Origin: Bacteroidota bacterium | Lineage (GTDB): Bacteria > Bacteroidota > Bacteroidia > Chitinophagales > Chitinophagaceae | DNA length: 52,346 bases | Reading direction: 5' to 3' | Assembly: GCA_018267615.1 (NCBI GenBank) | Contig: JAFDYD010000037.1 | Coordinates: 602-52,947, forward strand | The notes under the pieces: model-generated | Databases searched by the model: none | Seen by the model: the letters and a program-made list of their open reading frames with translations, nothing else | What the model was told of the DNA's origin: nothing | In this document: piece after piece, positions 52,328 to 52,346 of the stretch | Position numbering within the stretch: the stretch's first letter is position 1 | Layout of the letters: every line of letters begins with the position of its first letter | Program-made: the position numbers and the translations under genes

Positions 52328-52346
52328 TCTTTGCGACTTAGCGCCT
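52328..52346. repeat. Partial left arm of a CTTTGCG-family palindrome
   Basis: TTCTTTGCGACTTAGCGCC at the window end resembles the left arms at 20605, 39670 and 45706. The rest lies outside the window. Confidence 0.5.

Overview
The window looks like chromosomal DNA of a Bacteroidota bacterium, most likely family Chitinophagaceae. The evidence is the gene content: FecI-type sigma/FecR anti-sigma pairs, a TonB-dependent receptor with an N-terminal STN domain, tandem DUF4249 lipoproteins, DUF4288, DUF4199 and type B L31. Starts lack Shine-Dalgarno sequences, and several promoters carry the Bacteroidota -7 element TAnnTTTG. Family names are recalled from sequence signatures; no database search was possible.

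Layout. 1-12.3 kb holds housekeeping and envelope genes: L31, a GlmU-like sugar nucleotidyltransferase coupled to triosephosphate isomerase, a radical SAM protein with a flippase, an acyltransferase, an aldo/keto reductase, LepA, a putative zinc protease, a PH-SHOCT membrane protein and a DUF1624 membrane protein. 12.4-20.5 kb (minus strand) is a long gene series. A dihydroorotase-like protein that has lost its metal site comes first, then DUF4199, two glycosyltransferases and a complete-looking GDP-D-glycero-D-manno-heptose set (HddA, GmhA, HddC, GmhB). 20.8-30.2 kb is an outer-membrane operon: a small periplasmic protein, an STN-type TonB receptor, three paralogous DUF4249 lipoproteins and an MG2 protein with a plug-like C-terminus. 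tRNA-Pro(GGG) follows. 30.7-34.4 kb (minus) is a lipoprotein, ECF sigma, FecR and STN-barrel protein series.

34.4-37.3 kb is an AT-rich island with a sigma54-like promoter, a large GT-A-like protein (DUF6734-like) and a 66-residue double-glycine peptide with four cysteines. This looks like a small orphan peptide-natural-product locus and is the best candidate here for an undescribed system. 37.4-41.2 kb (minus) has DoxX, a cupin remnant, a membrane-anchored protein with a DNA-binding-like head, DUF4288 and a WYL regulator. 41.5-44.7 kb has an outer-membrane protein behind two sigma54-like promoters, and a long UbiD decarboxylase. 44.8-52.3 kb is an AraC-controlled sugar-acid operon (UxaA-type dehydratase, DUF6786, FAH-family enzyme, FucP permease, GH172/DUF2961 enzyme) that fits non-phosphorylative catabolism of D-arabinose or a similar sugar.

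Throughout, the spaces between genes are filled by long, nearly perfect hairpins built from a few recurring 'words' (for example CTTTGCGCCTTTGCG and GTCTGAACCGGGATT). They occur between convergent, divergent and tandem genes, so they are not only terminators. They look like a dispersed family of palindromic repeats.
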